Shown: positions 1-7,868 of the stretch, piece after piece | Numbering within the stretch: the stretch's first letter is position 1 | Layout: every line of letters starts with the position of its first letter | Assembly (NCBI GenBank): GCA_038207265.1 | Contig: JBBQZZ010000004.1 | Span: forward strand, 248,001-312,000 | Direction of reading: 5' to 3' | Origin: JACMLD01 sp038207265 | Lineage (GTDB): Bacteria; Bacteroidota; Bacteroidia; Chitinophagales; Chitinophagaceae | Length of the DNA: 64,000 nt | Translations under genes and position numbers: made by a program | The notes under the pieces: generated by a model | Seen by the model: the letters and a program-made list of their open reading frames with translations, nothing else | Told to the model about the DNA's origin: nothing | Databases searched by the model: none

Positions 1-639
1 GACAGCTATTACTATGGAAGAAGACCGGTATCTCCATTGATGCCCAGTTTCAGGAATGTAAAGAAACGTGATGCAGATTTTCTCGGTGGCTATATTTCAT
101 TCTGGGGTGCATACCGAAACACTGGCAACGAATCATCTTCCGAAAGCATTGGCGCTGTTTTCAAAGAGACGATGAGTGAAGCCGGACCATGGAGCGCCTA
201 TATGTCTATGCAGGGAGAAGTGATTCCAAAACATGAAAACCACGTAAGATTAAGCAATGACTTAAAAGACGATTGGGGTATTCCGCAATTAATAACATCG
301 GTTGCTTATGACGACAACGATGAAAGGATGCTGAAAGATTTCCTTGCACAAAGTGAAGAAATATTAACCGTTGCCGGTTGTAAAAATATTCAGACCAATG
401 ATAGTAAACAGGCCCCCGGACTGGATATACATGAAATGGGCGGAATAAGAATGGGAAAAGACATCAAAAATTCGATGTTAAATAAATGGAACCAGTTACA
501 TACCTGCAAAAATGTTTTTGTAACGGATGGGGCATGCATGACAACGGTAGGAAATCAGAATCCTTCATTAACATTTATGGCCATTACTGCACGTGCTACT
601 GACTATGCCGTGCAGGAAATGAAAAAACAAAATCTATAA
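1..639 (+). CDS. GMC-family oxidoreductase, C-terminal part
   Basis: The reading frame is already open at the first base, so only the last 212 or so codons of a longer gene are present. The end carries the C-terminal signature of glucose-methanol-choline flavoprotein oxidoreductases: a HEMGGIRMG stretch, then VFVTDGACMTTVGNQNPSLT, where the family has its catalytic His/Asn pair and FAD-contacting loop. The substrate cannot be told from this part; Bacteroidota have many such enzymes, which oxidise sugars or polyols. The stop codon overlaps the end of the convergent sigma-factor gene by 6 bp, so the two transcripts must overlap. The family call is solid, the substrate is unknown. Confidence 0.88.
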   Translation, partial: DSYYYGRRPVSPLMPSFRNVKKRDADFLGGYISFWGAYRNTGNESSSESIGAVFKETMSEAGPWSAYMSMQGEVIPKHENHVRLSNDLKDDWGIPQLITSVAYDDNDERMLKDFLAQSEEILTVAGCKNIQTNDSKQAPGLDIHEMGGIRMGKDIKNSMLNKWNQLHTCKNVFVTDGACMTTVGNQNPSLTFMAITARATDYAVQEMKKQNL

Positions 640-1308
640 TACAGGCCTTTTTTTAACCTGGTTCATCACATTTGTTCTTATTCTTTCACATCGGCTAAGA
701 TGAAAATGCATGATCTCTTCTTTTTTATAAATCTCTTCCAACGAATTTCTGAGCATGGCTTTTGCGCGGTTAAGCCTCACTTTTACATTTGCTTCACTGA
801 GATCAAGGCAAGCCTGTGTTTCCGCAATATTCATGTCTTCAATTTCACGCATAATAAATACAGTTCTGTATTTTTCAGGAAGCTGGAATATTGCCTCTTC
901 CAAAACAGCTTTTAATTCTGTATTGAGTAATTTCATAAGCGGATTTCGCACTTCAGTTGATGCGGACTTAAATATTTTGTTTTCGATTTGATCATCATTT
1001 AATAAAATGGATTGTTTGCTCCTTTTTACTCTTAACAGGCTTTCATTAATCAGAATCCGTGTCAGCCAGGTTGAAAAGCCCGACCTGAATTCAAACTTAG
1101 CAAGATTTTCATAAGCGTTTATATACGATACCTGCATCACATCTTCAGCTTCTGCATCATTGCTGAGAATGGACATTGCAATGCGATAGAGTCGTTGATT
1201 ATATCGTGTTACCAGTAGAGCATACAAATTCTTCTCCCCGCCCAGTACGCGAAGCACGATATCGTTATCAGACATCACAGTTGCCGGATTAGCGCCCTTG
1301 TTATTCAT
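634..1308 (-). CDS. ECF-type RNA polymerase sigma factor (RpoE-like)
   Basis: The 224-aa protein has region 2 near residues 30-95 (NDAEAEDVMQVSYINAYENL, then FRSGFSTWLTRILINESL) and region 4 near 135-190 (LPEKYRTVFIMREIEDMNIAE, then SEANVKVRLNRAKAML). This is the compact two-domain layout of extracytoplasmic-function sigma factors. After region 4 there is a short tail with FHLSRCERI, which I also remember from other ECF proteins of this kind. No anti-sigma gene is adjacent. It is divergent from the DUF4142-cupredoxin pair, and both start regions carry TGTAAC-N17-CTC, which suggests autoregulation plus control of that pair. The family is certain; the signal it senses is unknown. Confidence 0.93.
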   Translation of the reverse strand: MNNKGANPATVMSDNDIVLRVLGGEKNLYALLVTRYNQRLYRIAMSILSNDAEAEDVMQVSYINAYENLAKFEFRSGFSTWLTRILINESLLRVKRSKQSILLNDDQIENKIFKSASTEVRNPLMKLLNTELKAVLEEAIFQLPEKYRTVFIMREIEDMNIAETQACLDLSEANVKVRLNRAKAMLRNSLEEIYKKEEIMHFHLSRCERIRTNVMNQVKKRPVL

Positions 1309-1327
1309 TTTTGTTAAACTTCTATTG

Positions 1328-1353
1328 GAGTAAATTATTGAAGAAAGGTTACA
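1328..1353 (-). promoter_or_regulatory. Putative ECF promoter of the sigma-factor gene
   Basis: Read on the minus strand, TGTAAC (1353-1348) is followed after exactly 17 nt by CTC (1330-1328), 20 nt before the sigma ATG. The same arrangement faces the divergent DUF4142 gene. Resemblance to ECF promoters (an AAC-containing -35 element and a short -10) is inference. Confidence 0.55.
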
Positions 1354-1417
1354 AATTTGTCGCGATAATTTTTATATGGAACCAATAAACCCAGTCAAAA
1401 TTATTACCAGGTTTAAT

Positions 1418-1443
1418 TGTAACCTTCTGCAGGTAAATTACTC
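1418..1443 (+). promoter_or_regulatory. Putative ECF promoter of the DUF4142-cupredoxin pair
   Basis: TGTAAC (1418-1423), 17 nt, then CTC (1441-1443), 30 nt before the DUF4142 ATG. The match with the divergent site extends beyond these elements: both read TTGTAACCTT and have TTACTC at the downstream end. This supports one sigma factor using both. Confidence 0.55.
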
Positions 1444-1473
1444 AAATACCTAACCAATTAAAAATTTAGCATT

Positions 1474-2013
1474 ATGAAATCAATTATTTTAAAGTCTGCA
1501 ACGGTCCTTATTGCTTCCGCTCTTCTTGCAACGGATGCTTTTGCCCAGCCATCGCAAAAACTTTCAGATCCGGAAATTGCTTCCGTTGCGGTGGTTGCGA
1601 ATCAAACCGACATAGAGTATGCAATGATTGCAAAGAAAAAAACAAATAACGCAGAAGTAATCAAATTTGCGGAAACAATGGCAAAAGACCACCAGTCTGT
1701 AATAGACCAGGCCGTGGCGTTGGTTACAAAACTAGGTGTAACGCCTAAGGACAATGCAGTAAGCAAATCATTGCAAGCTGGCGGCATCAAAACAAAAAAA
1801 TTACTCAATTCAAAAACAGGCGCCGCTTTTGACAAAGCCTATATAGACAATGAAGTTGCTTATCACAAAGCAGTTATATCTACAGTAGAAAATGTACTGA
1901 TTAAAGATGCCAGCAATAAAGAACTAAAAGAATTATTACTAAGTGTGGTACCCATTTTAAAAACACACCTGGAACATGCCGAGATGGTGCAGAAAATGAT
2001 AGCAGGAAAATGA
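1474..2013 (+). CDS. DUF4142 exported protein
   Basis: The 179-aa protein starts with a clear Sec signal peptide (hydrophobic SATVLIASALLATDAFAQ, likely cleaved after residue 24-25). The mature part is almost all helical, with the DUF4142 pattern of two long helical segments containing conserved His/Asp residues (FAETMAKDHQSVIDQA near 55-70 and EVAYHKAVISTVENVL near 127-142). DUF4142 proteins resemble ferritin-like helical bundles and are found in periplasm or outer membrane; the biochemical role is not established. It overlaps the next gene by four bases (ATGA), so the two are probably translationally coupled, and a putative ECF promoter lies just upstream. Confidence 0.88.
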   Translation: MKSIILKSATVLIASALLATDAFAQPSQKLSDPEIASVAVVANQTDIEYAMIAKKKTNNAEVIKFAETMAKDHQSVIDQAVALVTKLGVTPKDNAVSKSLQAGGIKTKKLLNSKTGAAFDKAYIDNEVAYHKAVISTVENVLIKDASNKELKELLLSVVPILKTHLEHAEMVQKMIAGK

Positions 2014-2354
2014 AACGCGCCATTTTAAATTCAATTTTTAGCAATTGGTTGCTGTTATGTAGTCTATTGATTAGTGGATGTTCATCCCCTGAAGAAAAAT
2101 CAACTGCCAAAATTTACCTAATTGAAATCAGCCAGATGAAATTTAATCCGGCAGTACTCACTGTTCAAAAAGGAGACACCGTGCTATTTATCAACCATGA
2201 TTTTGTAATACACAATATAACTGAAAAGTCAGCCGCAAAATGGTCATCACCGCAATTGGCAAATGGTAAAAGCTGGCGTATGGTGGTTACTCAAACGGCG
2301 GATTATTATTGTACCATACACCAGGTTATGAATGGAAGAATTCAGGTACATTAA
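2010..2354 (+). CDS. Cupredoxin (plastocyanin-like) lipoprotein
   Basis: The 114-aa protein has a lipoprotein signal ending at a lipobox Cys (LISGC, Cys24), so it is probably membrane-anchored outside the cytoplasm. The mature part is one cupredoxin domain with the type 1 copper ligand order: His68 (FVIHNITE), Cys101 and His104 (YYCTIH) and Met107. It would carry electrons or handle copper in the periplasm. The start codon lies inside the end of the DUF4142 gene (ATGA overlap), so the two are co-expressed. Together with the divergent ECF sigma factor this suggests a redox or metal-stress response. The copper-site call is strong, the partner is unknown. Confidence 0.88.
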   Translation: MKRAILNSIFSNWLLLCSLLISGCSSPEEKSTAKIYLIEISQMKFNPAVLTVQKGDTVLFINHDFVIHNITEKSAAKWSSPQLANGKSWRMVVTQTADYYCTIHQVMNGRIQVH

Positions 2355-2498
2355 CATGTCAATCCAACGCAAGGCTTGTCATCCAACTTTCAAAACAATT
2401 TTAATAACAAGGGAGGGAAGCGCATTAATGTTTACAATAGTTAATAAGGCAGGTTACAAAAATTTCTCTTTCCTGGTTTAAATCTGCAGGCACAAGCC

Positions 2499-2506
2499 TA
2501 CCTTTG
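2499..2506 (+). promoter_or_regulatory. Possible -7 box of the malate dehydrogenase gene
   Basis: TACCTTTG fits the TANNTTTG -7 consensus of Bacteroidota housekeeping promoters and sits 38 nt before the ATG. No good TTG element is visible about 20 nt upstream, so this is tentative. Confidence 0.3.
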
Positions 2507-2544
2507 CCCCGCAAATAATTTCTTACTTCATAAAAAAATATCTG

Positions 2545-3474
2545 ATGAAAGTTACAGTTGTAGGTGCTGGTGCCGTTGGTGCAACCTGTGCCGATAATAT
2601 TGCGCGCAAAGAACTGGCCGAAGAACTGGTATTGCTTGACATAAAAGAAGGCATCGCCGAGGGCAAGGCACAGGATATGATGCAAACTGCCGCGCTGCTT
2701 GGTTTTGATACACGTATTTCTGGCAGTACCAATGATTATAGCAAAACAGCCAATAGTGATGTAGTGGTAATAACAAGTGGTCTGCCGCGCAAACCCGGTA
2801 TGACACGTGAAGAATTGATTGGTACCAATGCCGGTATCGTTAAAAGTGTTTCTGAAAATATTTTAAAATATTCCCCCAATACCATCATCATCGTTATCAG
2901 TAATCCAATGGATACGATGACCTACCTTACACTCACTACTTCAGGCATACCAAAAAACCGGATTATTGGAATGGGGGGTACATTGGATAGTGCCCGTTTC
3001 AAATATCAACTTAGTCAGCATTTGAATTGCAGTCCGGCAGATCTGAATGCAGTTGTAGTAGGAGGACATGGTGATACTACGATGATTCCTTTAATACGTC
3101 TTGCTACCTGGAACAGTGTACCGGTCACAAAGTTTCTTAATGAAGAAAAACAAAAACAAATTGTTGCCGATACAATGGTGGGTGGCGCTACCTTAACCAA
3201 ACTGATTGGTACCTCAGCGTGGTATGCGCCAGGCGCGGCAGGTGCAGCATTGGTTGAAAGCATCGTACGTGATGAAAAGAAATTGTTTACCTGTTGTGTA
3301 TCTCTGGACGGAGAGTACGGACATAAAGATATTTGCCTGGGTGTTCCGGTTGTTATCGGCAAAAATGGTTGGGAAAAAATCCTTGATTTTGGGTTGAATG
3401 AATCAGAACAAGCCGAATTTAATAAAAGTGCGGCAGCAGTAAGAAGTATGAATGATGTTTTGAAAACTTTATAA
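2545..3474 (+). CDS. mdh: Malate dehydrogenase
   Basis: This 309-aa cytoplasmic enzyme interconverts malate and oxaloacetate with NAD in the citric acid cycle. The N-terminus has the Rossmann glycine motif VGAGAVGA, followed by a conserved Asp at the end of strand 2 (LLDIKEG), which favours NAD. The middle has VVITSGLPRKPGMTREEL with the mobile-loop arginines, ISNPMDTMT, the LDSARF arginine and the catalytic GGHGDTTM histidine. Length and motifs fit the LDH-like MDH branch common in Bacteroidota. It stands alone, with a strong hairpin terminator directly after it. Confidence 0.95.
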   Translation: MKVTVVGAGAVGATCADNIARKELAEELVLLDIKEGIAEGKAQDMMQTAALLGFDTRISGSTNDYSKTANSDVVVITSGLPRKPGMTREELIGTNAGIVKSVSENILKYSPNTIIIVISNPMDTMTYLTLTTSGIPKNRIIGMGGTLDSARFKYQLSQHLNCSPADLNAVVVGGHGDTTMIPLIRLATWNSVPVTKFLNEEKQKQIVADTMVGGATLTKLIGTSAWYAPGAAGAALVESIVRDEKKLFTCCVSLDGEYGHKDICLGVPVVIGKNGWEKILDFGLNESEQAEFNKSAAAVRSMNDVLKTL

Positions 3475-3496
3475 TCAGATCGTAATTTTCCTATAA

Positions 3497-3522
3497 GGGC
3501 AGGATTTATTCCTGCCCTTTTT
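3497..3522 (+). terminator. Intrinsic terminator of mdh
   Basis: The 7-bp stem GGGCAGG/CCTGCCC encloses a 7-nt loop and is followed by a T-rich run. It lies about 22 nt after the mdh stop codon. Confidence 0.85.
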
Positions 3523-3617
3523 ATTTATATTATTATCAGGCACCCATTTTGCACTTTCCGTTACATATTCCCCAACACCTTCTACCGAATACTTTTCACT
3601 CTTAAAAAACAACACTT

Positions 3618-5312
3618 ATGATGCAATGCTATTTATTGCGGTTCAACCTATGCCGCAATTTGTTTTTGGTTAGTGCCCTGCTTGGCTCGCTTCTGATTCA
3701 CGCCCAACCTGTTATTAGTTTTCAACCTGTTATTAACGGTTTATCATCACCGGTAGATGTGGTAAACGCAAACGATAACAGTAACAGACTGTTTGTTGTA
3801 GAACTGGGTGGTACTATTAAAGTGTATGATCAATCTTACAATTACCTGGGAGATTTTTTAACTGTAAGTGGATTGATTACCAGTGGCGAACAAGGTTTAT
3901 TAAGCATCGCCTTTCCACCCAATTATTCCAGTACGGGCTATTTCTTTGTTTACTATACCAACTCAGACGGAGATGTAGAGCTGGCCAGGTATCATGTTTC
4001 TGGAAATGCCAACGTTGCAGACCCCAACTCGAAACAAATTGTACTAACTATTCCACACCCTGGGCAAACTAATCACAACGGAGGCAAATTAAATTTTGGA
4101 ACCGATGGTTACTTATATTTTGCAACCGGTGATGGAGGTGCAGGACAGGGAAACAATGCACAAGACGGGACTATTTTATTAGGCAAGATGATAAGGATTG
4201 CTGTTAATACTACAGCATCCGGTCCCTTATATACTATTCCATCAGACAATCCGTATGCTGCTGCCAATGACAATATCAGGGATGAAATTTGGGCAATGGG
4301 TTTAAGAAATCCATTCAGGTGGAGTTTTGATCGTCTTACACATGATCTATGGCTGGCCGATGTTGGAGAAGAAGCATGGGAAGAAATTGATCATCGCACC
4401 AATGGAAATACAGGTGGCATCAATTACGGTTGGCCATGCCTGGAAGGAACACACACATTTACGGGTACAGGCGGTTGCCCGGTACCGGCAAACTATGCAT
4501 CACCTATATTGGAATATCCTCATGATCCGGTAACGGGCGGCGAAGCAGTGATTGGTGGTTTTGTTTACCGTGGTACACTCAACCCTGCCATGTATGGTTA
4601 TTATTTATTCGCAGATGAAGTTTCTTCAAATGTATGGGCCTTACCACTGGGAGGCACAGCCGCAGATACGGTTCAATACAAAACTATACTGCCTTTAATC
4701 AGCTCATTTGGAGAAGCTGAGAATGGTGAATTGTATGTAACCTCATTGAGCGGACAATTGTTTAATGTGCTGGCAACAGGTAATAGTGCATTGCCTGTTA
4801 AGCTCTTACATTTTGACGGAGTGGCTAAAAGTGGCTACAACGAAATTACATGGTCCAGTACTGCAGAACAACAATTGAAACAATATGAAATTGAATTCAG
4901 CAGTGATGCCATCCATTTTCAACAGGCAGGTATCGTGGCTGCTGCCAACAGCGGTTCCTATATATTTAAGCATATAACAAATATTCCGCGCCTTTATTAT
5001 CGTCTGAAGCCGGTAGATCTTGACGGACAATTTTCATATTCCGGTGTCATTACCGTTGCATCCAGCACAGCAGGAGAAAATATATTTATTCGTCCTTCAG
5101 TAATTAGTAACCATGTATTAAATGTACAAACTGATGGAACAGTCAGCAGTCTGCACCTGATAAACATGGAAGGAAAAGAAGTATTCACCCGGTCTGTTGC
5201 CAACACAAGGGGCAGCATGAGTATAACCATTCCATCATTACCAGCGGGGCAGTATCTCGTTAGAATGCAGGGCAATGGAAAGCAATTAACACAAAAAATA
5301 TTTATTCAATAA
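3618..5312 (+). CDS. Secreted PQQ-type sugar dehydrogenase with T9SS sorting domain
   Basis: The 564-aa protein has a signal peptide (LFLVSALLGSLLIHAQ), then a six-bladed propeller of the glucose/sorbosone dehydrogenase family (about residues 35-390): GLSSPVDVV, SGEQGLLSIAFPPNY, HNGGKLNFGTDGYLYFATGDGG, LRNPFRWSFDR and GEAENGELYV. Such enzymes oxidise sugars using PQQ and Ca; the PQQ-contacting HNGG and LRNP motifs are present. After LPVKLLHFDG comes a beta domain, and the last 80 or so residues form a type A T9SS sorting domain (LHLINMEGKEVFTR, SLPAGQYLVRM, ending QKIFIQ). It is probably exported by T9SS and anchored or released at the cell surface. It is monocistronic, with a terminator right after it. 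Confidence 0.92.
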   Translation: MMQCYLLRFNLCRNLFLVSALLGSLLIHAQPVISFQPVINGLSSPVDVVNANDNSNRLFVVELGGTIKVYDQSYNYLGDFLTVSGLITSGEQGLLSIAFPPNYSSTGYFFVYYTNSDGDVELARYHVSGNANVADPNSKQIVLTIPHPGQTNHNGGKLNFGTDGYLYFATGDGGAGQGNNAQDGTILLGKMIRIAVNTTASGPLYTIPSDNPYAAANDNIRDEIWAMGLRNPFRWSFDRLTHDLWLADVGEEAWEEIDHRTNGNTGGINYGWPCLEGTHTFTGTGGCPVPANYASPILEYPHDPVTGGEAVIGGFVYRGTLNPAMYGYYLFADEVSSNVWALPLGGTAADTVQYKTILPLISSFGEAENGELYVTSLSGQLFNVLATGNSALPVKLLHFDGVAKSGYNEITWSSTAEQQLKQYEIEFSSDAIHFQQAGIVAAANSGSYIFKHITNIPRLYYRLKPVDLDGQFSYSGVITVASSTAGENIFIRPSVISNHVLNVQTDGTVSSLHLINMEGKEVFTRSVANTRGSMSITIPSLPAGQYLVRMQGNGKQLTQKIFIQ

Positions 5313-5332
5313 TTCATAATTAATAGTAATTT

Positions 5333-5360
5333 AAAAAGCCGGGCTATCCCGGCTTTTTTT
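5333..5360 (+). terminator. Intrinsic terminator after the sugar dehydrogenase
   Basis: An 11-bp stem (AAAAAGCCGGG with CCCGGCTTTTT) around a CTAT loop, ending in seven T. It isolates the dehydrogenase from the downstream sigma-factor module. Confidence 0.9.
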
Positions 5361-5377
5361 CATTTTAAAGAAAAAAT

Positions 5378-5408
5378 TTGTCCGGAGCATTCTCCGCGGT
5401 TCGTTATA
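5378..5408 (+). promoter_or_regulatory. Putative ECF42-type promoter of DGPF/sigma module 1
   Basis: TTGTCC (5378-5383), 19 nt, then GTTATA (5403-5408), with 39 nt to the ATG of the DGPF gene. The second module at about 45.4 kb has the same two hexamers with the same 19-nt spacer and the same 39-nt distance, while the rest of the sequence differs. That points to an autoregulated promoter. Confidence 0.65.
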
Positions 5409-5447
5409 CTTATGACAATACTTCTTAAAACTTAAAAACTATTGAAC

Positions 5448-5786
5448 ATGAAAGATTTTATGTTGATTTTTACCAACAACCCCAACATGCCAACAGCTAC
5501 GCCGGAACAGATGCAGGCCAATATGCAATTGTGGTTTGCATGGACTGAAAAATTAAAAGCAAAAAATCTTTATGTGAGCGGAGAGGCCTTAATGCCCGGA
5601 GGAAAAATGGTGCAGGGTAAGAAAGCAGTGGTAACAGACGGACCTTTTGCGGAAAGTAAAGAAATTGTAGGCGGTTATTTTATTGTAAAAGCCAACTCAT
5701 TGGAAGACGCAGCTGAACTTGCAAAAGATTGCCCGGATCTACCACAAGATGGTAAAGTAGTAGTAAGAGAAGTAGTGAAGTTTTAA
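5448..5786 (+). CDS. DGPF-domain (YCII-like) protein of ECF42 module 1
   Basis: This 112-aa protein of the YCII/DGPF family contains the name-giving motif in VTDGPFAESKEIVGGYFIVKA. The alpha/beta fold is ferredoxin-like; no enzymatic activity has been firmly shown. I start it at the ATG in front of AAAGATTTT rather than at the TTG two codons earlier. The next gene, an ECF42 sigma factor, begins 6 bp after its stop. DGPF genes beside ECF42 sigma genes are a known conserved pairing. A related but diverged copy (with NGPF) lies in the second module. Confidence 0.88.
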   Translation: MKDFMLIFTNNPNMPTATPEQMQANMQLWFAWTEKLKAKNLYVSGEALMPGGKMVQGKKAVVTDGPFAESKEIVGGYFIVKANSLEDAAELAKDCPDLPQDGKVVVREVVKF

Positions 5787-5792
5787 TATTAT

Positions 5793-7073
5793 ATGGAAGT
5801 TCCAAAAGAAGGCACTGCCGTTCAAATAGTAGATCATCTTTTCAGGCACCAGTCGGGAAAGATGATTTCTGTTCTAACCCGGTTATTTGGCATTCACAAC
5901 CTTACCATGGTGGAAGATGTGGTACAGGAAGCTTTTTTGAAAGCCATGCAGGTATGGCCGCTCAATCAATTGCCCGATAATCCTGCAGGCTGGTTAATGC
6001 AAACAGCAAGAAATAAAGCAATTGATATTATCAGGAGGCAACAAAATTTTCAACAGTACTCCAAAGAATTGTCGCACCAATTACAACTTGAAACAGAGGC
6101 AACCGTTCAACATTTTTTTTTAGACAGTGAAATTAAAGACAGCCAGTTGAGATTGATATTTGCCTGTTGTCATCCATCGTTGAAAGAAGAAGACCAGATT
6201 GCATTTACATTAAAAACAGTGTCGGGTTTTGGTAGCAGTGAAATTGCGAAAGCACTTGTTACCAATGAATCCACCATTCAAAAAAGACTTTACCGGGCCC
6301 GGCAATTCATCATAGAACACCGCATACAACTGGAAATTCCCTCTGGTAATGCATTATCTGAAAGACTGGAAATAGTTTACACCATTTTATATTTACTTTT
6401 CAATGAAGGTTATAATTCATCTAAAGCAGATGAATTGATAAGAAAAGATCTGTGCGCTGAAGCCATGCGTTTATGCAATTTGTTATCGGAACACAAATCA
6501 GGTAAACAACCTGCAACCTATGCACTGCTTTCATTAATGTGTTTCCACGCATCCAGGTTTGATAGCAGGGTTGATGAAAACAATACCATCATACTGCTGC
6601 AACACCAGGACAGATCCAAATGGAACAGGGATTTGATTGACCGCGGGTATTATTATTTATCACTTTCTTCAGAAGGAGATGCGCTGTCTGTTTATCATAT
6701 AGAATCAGCCATTGCAGCAGAACATTGCATGTCTGTTAGTTTTGACGCAACCAACTGGCAGCGAATACTGGGCCTGTATGACTTATTGTTGATACAAAAA
6801 GCAACGGCCACCGTTGTATTAAACCGGGCGATTGCGCTGGCCCATCTGAACCGGGTGAATGAAGCCATCTTACAGATTAAATCCATTAAAAATATTGATT
6901 TTCTCATTGAAAGCCAGTACATCTATAATGCAGTGCTGGGCGATCTGTTTCTCAAACAAAAGAAAAACGACCAGGCTGAAAAATACCTGTTAAACGCATG
7001 CCGTCTTACCAATTCTCAGCCAGAGAAAAACCTGATTGTTGAAAAACTAGAGTTTCTAAAAAGAAGCAATTGA
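5793..7073 (+). CDS. ECF42-type sigma factor with C-terminal TPR-like extension, module 1
   Basis: The 426-aa protein has sigma region 2 (about 15-90, including VEDVVQEAFLKAMQVWP and NPAGWLMQTARNKAID) and region 4 (about 125-185, FACCHPSLKEEDQ, then SEIAKALVTNESTIQKRLYRAR). A helical extension of about 240 residues follows, with RLEIVYTILYLLFNEGY, ALLSLMCFHASRF and later TPR-like repeats (VVLNRAIALAHLNRVNEAI). This architecture plus the adjacent DGPF gene is that of ECF42. In this group the C-terminal extension is reported to control activity instead of a separate anti-sigma factor. It shares long identical blocks with the second copy near 46 kb. Confidence 0.9.
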   Translation: MEVPKEGTAVQIVDHLFRHQSGKMISVLTRLFGIHNLTMVEDVVQEAFLKAMQVWPLNQLPDNPAGWLMQTARNKAIDIIRRQQNFQQYSKELSHQLQLETEATVQHFFLDSEIKDSQLRLIFACCHPSLKEEDQIAFTLKTVSGFGSSEIAKALVTNESTIQKRLYRARQFIIEHRIQLEIPSGNALSERLEIVYTILYLLFNEGYNSSKADELIRKDLCAEAMRLCNLLSEHKSGKQPATYALLSLMCFHASRFDSRVDENNTIILLQHQDRSKWNRDLIDRGYYYLSLSSEGDALSVYHIESAIAAEHCMSVSFDATNWQRILGLYDLLLIQKATATVVLNRAIALAHLNRVNEAILQIKSIKNIDFLIESQYIYNAVLGDLFLKQKKNDQAEKYLLNACRLTNSQPEKNLIVEKLEFLKRSN

Positions 7074-7282
7074 ATGGTCTGTCCAGCTTTAATTGAATGC
7101 TTTTCTTGACATCAATTAATATCAACAAAGAAAAGCAACTATTTCTTGCTTATTAGTATGATTTTACAATTGAATTATTATTTTTGTGACAGAATCCGCT
7201 TATCTTGATCGCCACAAATTCCATGAAAATCTCTCTCCAGTCTGTTGATTAGCCTTAATTAATTTAGTTTTAAAAAACTGAC

Positions 7283-7849
7283 ATGGGAAGGATTTTTACA
7301 ATCGCTTGTTTATTGCTATTCAATTTTGTTACAGCCAAAGCCCAGATATTGGACAACAGGCACAATCCAGAAATTGATTTTAATTTAAATCCCACACACA
7401 ATAATAGCATTCATCCCGATCATAACAGTACCATTAACCCAAAATTAAACTGGAATATCAACCCATTAAAAAATGGTCTTATTAATCCTGAAAAAGTTCC
7501 CGGAATCAATCCAAAAACAAATGCTGCCGTAAATCCATTGGAGAACGAGGAAATGAGCCCCATGTTTTCACTTTCATTGTCGCCCAAAAATGATCATTGG
7601 CATGGAATGTATGTTTTTGACACCAATAGCAACCTGGTGGGTTACCTTTCCAAATACAGCCAGGAACTGATGTTCCAGTTTGATAAAGACGCAAAGTGGA
7701 ATTATTTTTATGTGAGAACAGCCAAAGGAACTTATAACCAATTTAATCTTTCCGGAGACTGGACAGGTTCTTTCCTGTGTTTTGATTCAATGATTGGCTA
7801 TAATATCTTTGATAAGAATTGCAGCTGGACGGGTATGTACATAAAATAA
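7283..7849 (+). CDS. Exported protein with exact octapeptide repeats, function unknown
   Basis: I do not recognise this 188-aa protein. It has a signal peptide (IFTIACLLLFNFVTAKAQ). Residues 27-98 consist of nine 8-residue units with the consensus (I/L/V)-N-P-x-x-N-x-x: a proline falls at 29, 37, 45, 53, 61, 69, 77, 85 and 93 without a slip. The C-terminal half is rich in aromatic residues (HWHGMYVFD, KWNYFYVR, GDWTGSF, CSWTGMYI) and looks like a small beta domain with two GxWTG-type motifs. It stands alone and is convergent with the glycosyltransferase gene 19 bp away. A surface or ligand-binding role is possible but unsupported. Confidence 0.8.
   Translation: MGRIFTIACLLLFNFVTAKAQILDNRHNPEIDFNLNPTHNNSIHPDHNSTINPKLNWNINPLKNGLINPEKVPGINPKTNAAVNPLENEEMSPMFSLSLSPKNDHWHGMYVFDTNSNLVGYLSKYSQELMFQFDKDAKWNYFYVRTAKGTYNQFNLSGDWTGSFLCFDSMIGYNIFDKNCSWTGMYIK
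7361..7576 (+). repeat. 24-nt coding repeat encoding nine (I)NPxxNxx units
   Basis: Nine consecutive 8-codon units with perfect register. Units 3 (IHP), 8 (VNP) and 9 (MSP) are the most diverged at the NP position or just before it. The DNA is less conserved than the peptide, so the periodicity looks selected rather than a recent slippage product. Confidence 0.8.
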
Positions 7850-7868
7850 TTTCTTCAGTTTAATTCAT

